A DNA stretch of 30,985 nucleotides from positions 14,625-45,609 of the forward strand of contig KN817602.1 of NCBI GenBank assembly GCA_000827495.1, read 5' to 3'. Positions within the stretch are counted from its first letter, which is position 1; each line of letters begins with the position of its first letter. Origin of the DNA: Hypholoma sublateritium FD-334 SS-4 (Eukaryota > Basidiomycota > Agaricomycetes > Agaricales > Strophariaceae). Both the position numbers and the translations under genes were made by a program. A model generated the notes under the pieces. It was given only the letters and a program-made list of their open reading frames with translations. It made no database searches and was not told the origin of the DNA. This document shows, one piece after another, positions 29,852-30,985 of the stretch.

Positions 29852-30985
29852 CCGTCCCATCAAACGTTCAAGAGAATCAGTGTGTGTGGATCGGACAGCT
29901 GTGGCTCCGACGTACGCTGGCGCCCCGCATCGCCAACCAGCGCTGACTACCCGCTCTCCGGGCACACAGCCAGCCGCGCATGCGCGCCCATTCCACTCCA
30001 CGCGTAGCACAGGACCACGNACACGGGTAACCTCCATCGAGNGCGTTGCCGCCGGACTGGACGCCGAATTCGNGCTGGGCGCTCTGCGCTGATCGTGATA
30101 TCGAGCGCGAAAGCNTCGATGGTCGATGATATCTCNTTTCTAGTGTGAAGGACGGACATGCGTGTGCAGCAGGCGAAACGGAGCGTTTATCGCGGGNACA
30201 GCTCAGGAGCGCGAGCATAGCGTAGGCGGGCGGCGCGACTGTACAGATCGTGCGTACGAACGCTGTGGTGTCGCGCATCGTCACGACGGAGGGCATACAC
30301 TGCGTTGCGTAGCGGATACCTCGGGCATGAGCGCCGCCTATATGCGCTCGTCCGCACGCTGCGGCTCAGGATGGCGTGTGAGCCTGAGTGGGCGCTATCA
30401 ATCCAGCGGGGGCTTGGGCGTTACAGCCACCAAATATCCGGGCCTTCATTCCAGCTGTGAGCTCGGTGCGTATTCATGTACATTGCGCGCGAGGCGGGGC
30501 GGGGGAAACGCGCAAGGAGAGAGGCAGGCGACGGGCGGTGGGCTCCAATCATGGGTAAGTGATGTGCTGGGGGGGCGGTGCGGTGCGGTGAGCAGGGAAG
30601 ACGGAAGCTGAGGACGGAGCGCAGAGGAGCAGGCGGGGCGAGTCAGGGGGAGCGACGTGCGGAGTAAAGGCGAGGAGCGAGCGCAGTGAGCGGAAGTCCC
30701 GCGGGACGGGCAGGCACATCGTGGACACGCAATAGTTACGCAAAAACGGAGCGCGTTTGCGTCTTCAGGATACGCGGAAGGCGGGCGGTAGAGCAGTGGG
30801 CGGCCCCTGCCGCCGCGCGGTCTGGACAACGGCAGATGGACAGGCGGAGGAATCCAAGCAGGCAACGCGCTTCGGGACAATGCGGGGGGTGAATGTGCGG
30901 AGGCCTCGACGGCGCGGGTTGTGGATATGCCGTGGAACGGCGGTGCGCGGACATGGGGGTGGACACGAGGCGGTATGGCAGATCG
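29852..30985. repeat. Purine-rich spacer ending unit 2
   Basis: Matches 15790-16987 in order. Six single Ns (30020, 30042, 30073, 30115, 30136, 30197) cluster here, suggesting a collapsed or heterozygous repeat. No gene is supported; minus-strand frames are compositional and differ from those of the unit 1 spacer. Confidence 0.55.
30696..30707. repeat. Conserved palindrome in spacer, unit 2
   Basis: GTCCCGCGGGAC, in the same context (AGCGGAA before it) as 16682-16693. Confidence 0.6.

Larger units (their letters stand above)
17115..30985 (+). repeat. Unit 2 of the tandem segmental duplication
   Basis: This is the second copy of the segment. The window ends about 128 bp before the point where a third copy would start if unit 2 ends like unit 1. 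It differs from unit 1 by an island of gene fragments at 17843-20880, by lacking the equivalent of 9011-10873, and by lacking the inverted-repeat transposon at 3665-4583. Confidence 0.8.

Overview
The window looks like genomic DNA of a basidiomycete fungus of the class Agaricomycetes; a Rhizoctonia-like (Ceratobasidiaceae) genome fits best, but that is inference from gene content. The evidence is short (47-72 nt) GT-AG introns, Tle1-like/DUF2235 hydrolase genes with WD40 tails, a NACHT ATPase and a DUF6534-type membrane-protein fragment. There is no sign of bacterial operons, CRISPR or RNA genes.

The window is two head-to-tail copies of one large segment. Unit 1 is 1-17114 and unit 2 is 17115 to about the window end. 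Each unit holds, in order: (i) an array of degenerate copies of a Pro/Arg/Ser-rich multi-exon gene family (copies 1-4 at 236-9010, copies 5-7 at 17340-25148); (ii) a block of roughly 0.8 kb that is nearly identical between units (10874-11660 and 25149-25982); (iii) a full-length lipase-WD40 gene (A 11720-15131, B 26038-29314); (iv) a short partly conserved open frame (15397-15789, 29480-29851); (v) a purine-rich spacer (15790-17114, 29852-30985). Unit 1 also carries a 919-bp inverted-repeat transposon (3665-4583) and a unit-specific stretch (9011-10873). Unit 2 carries an island of broken genes: the 3' half of a DUF6534-like membrane protein (minus strand, 17843-18440), an unidentified minus-strand open frame (19075-19494) and a NACHT ATPase cut off by spacer sequence (19865-20928).

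Genes A and B are the only complete genes I can reconstruct with confidence. Comparing them fixes 13 and 12 exons, and both splice to uninterrupted reading frames (891 and 880 residues). Each joins an N-terminal Ser-Asp-His alpha/beta hydrolase of the Tle1/DUF2235 family to a helical linker and seven nearly identical 43-residue WD40 repeats. Internally homogenised WD40 repeats with a few hypervariable positions are typical of fungal self/non-self recognition proteins such as the Podospora HNWD family, but here no NACHT domain lies between effector and sensor. My working hypothesis is a tandem, recombining pair of recognition-type lipases. Single-base Ns inside gene A fall on the variable repeat positions, which suggests unresolved allelic or paralogous variation. 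Biological function is not shown by the sequence.
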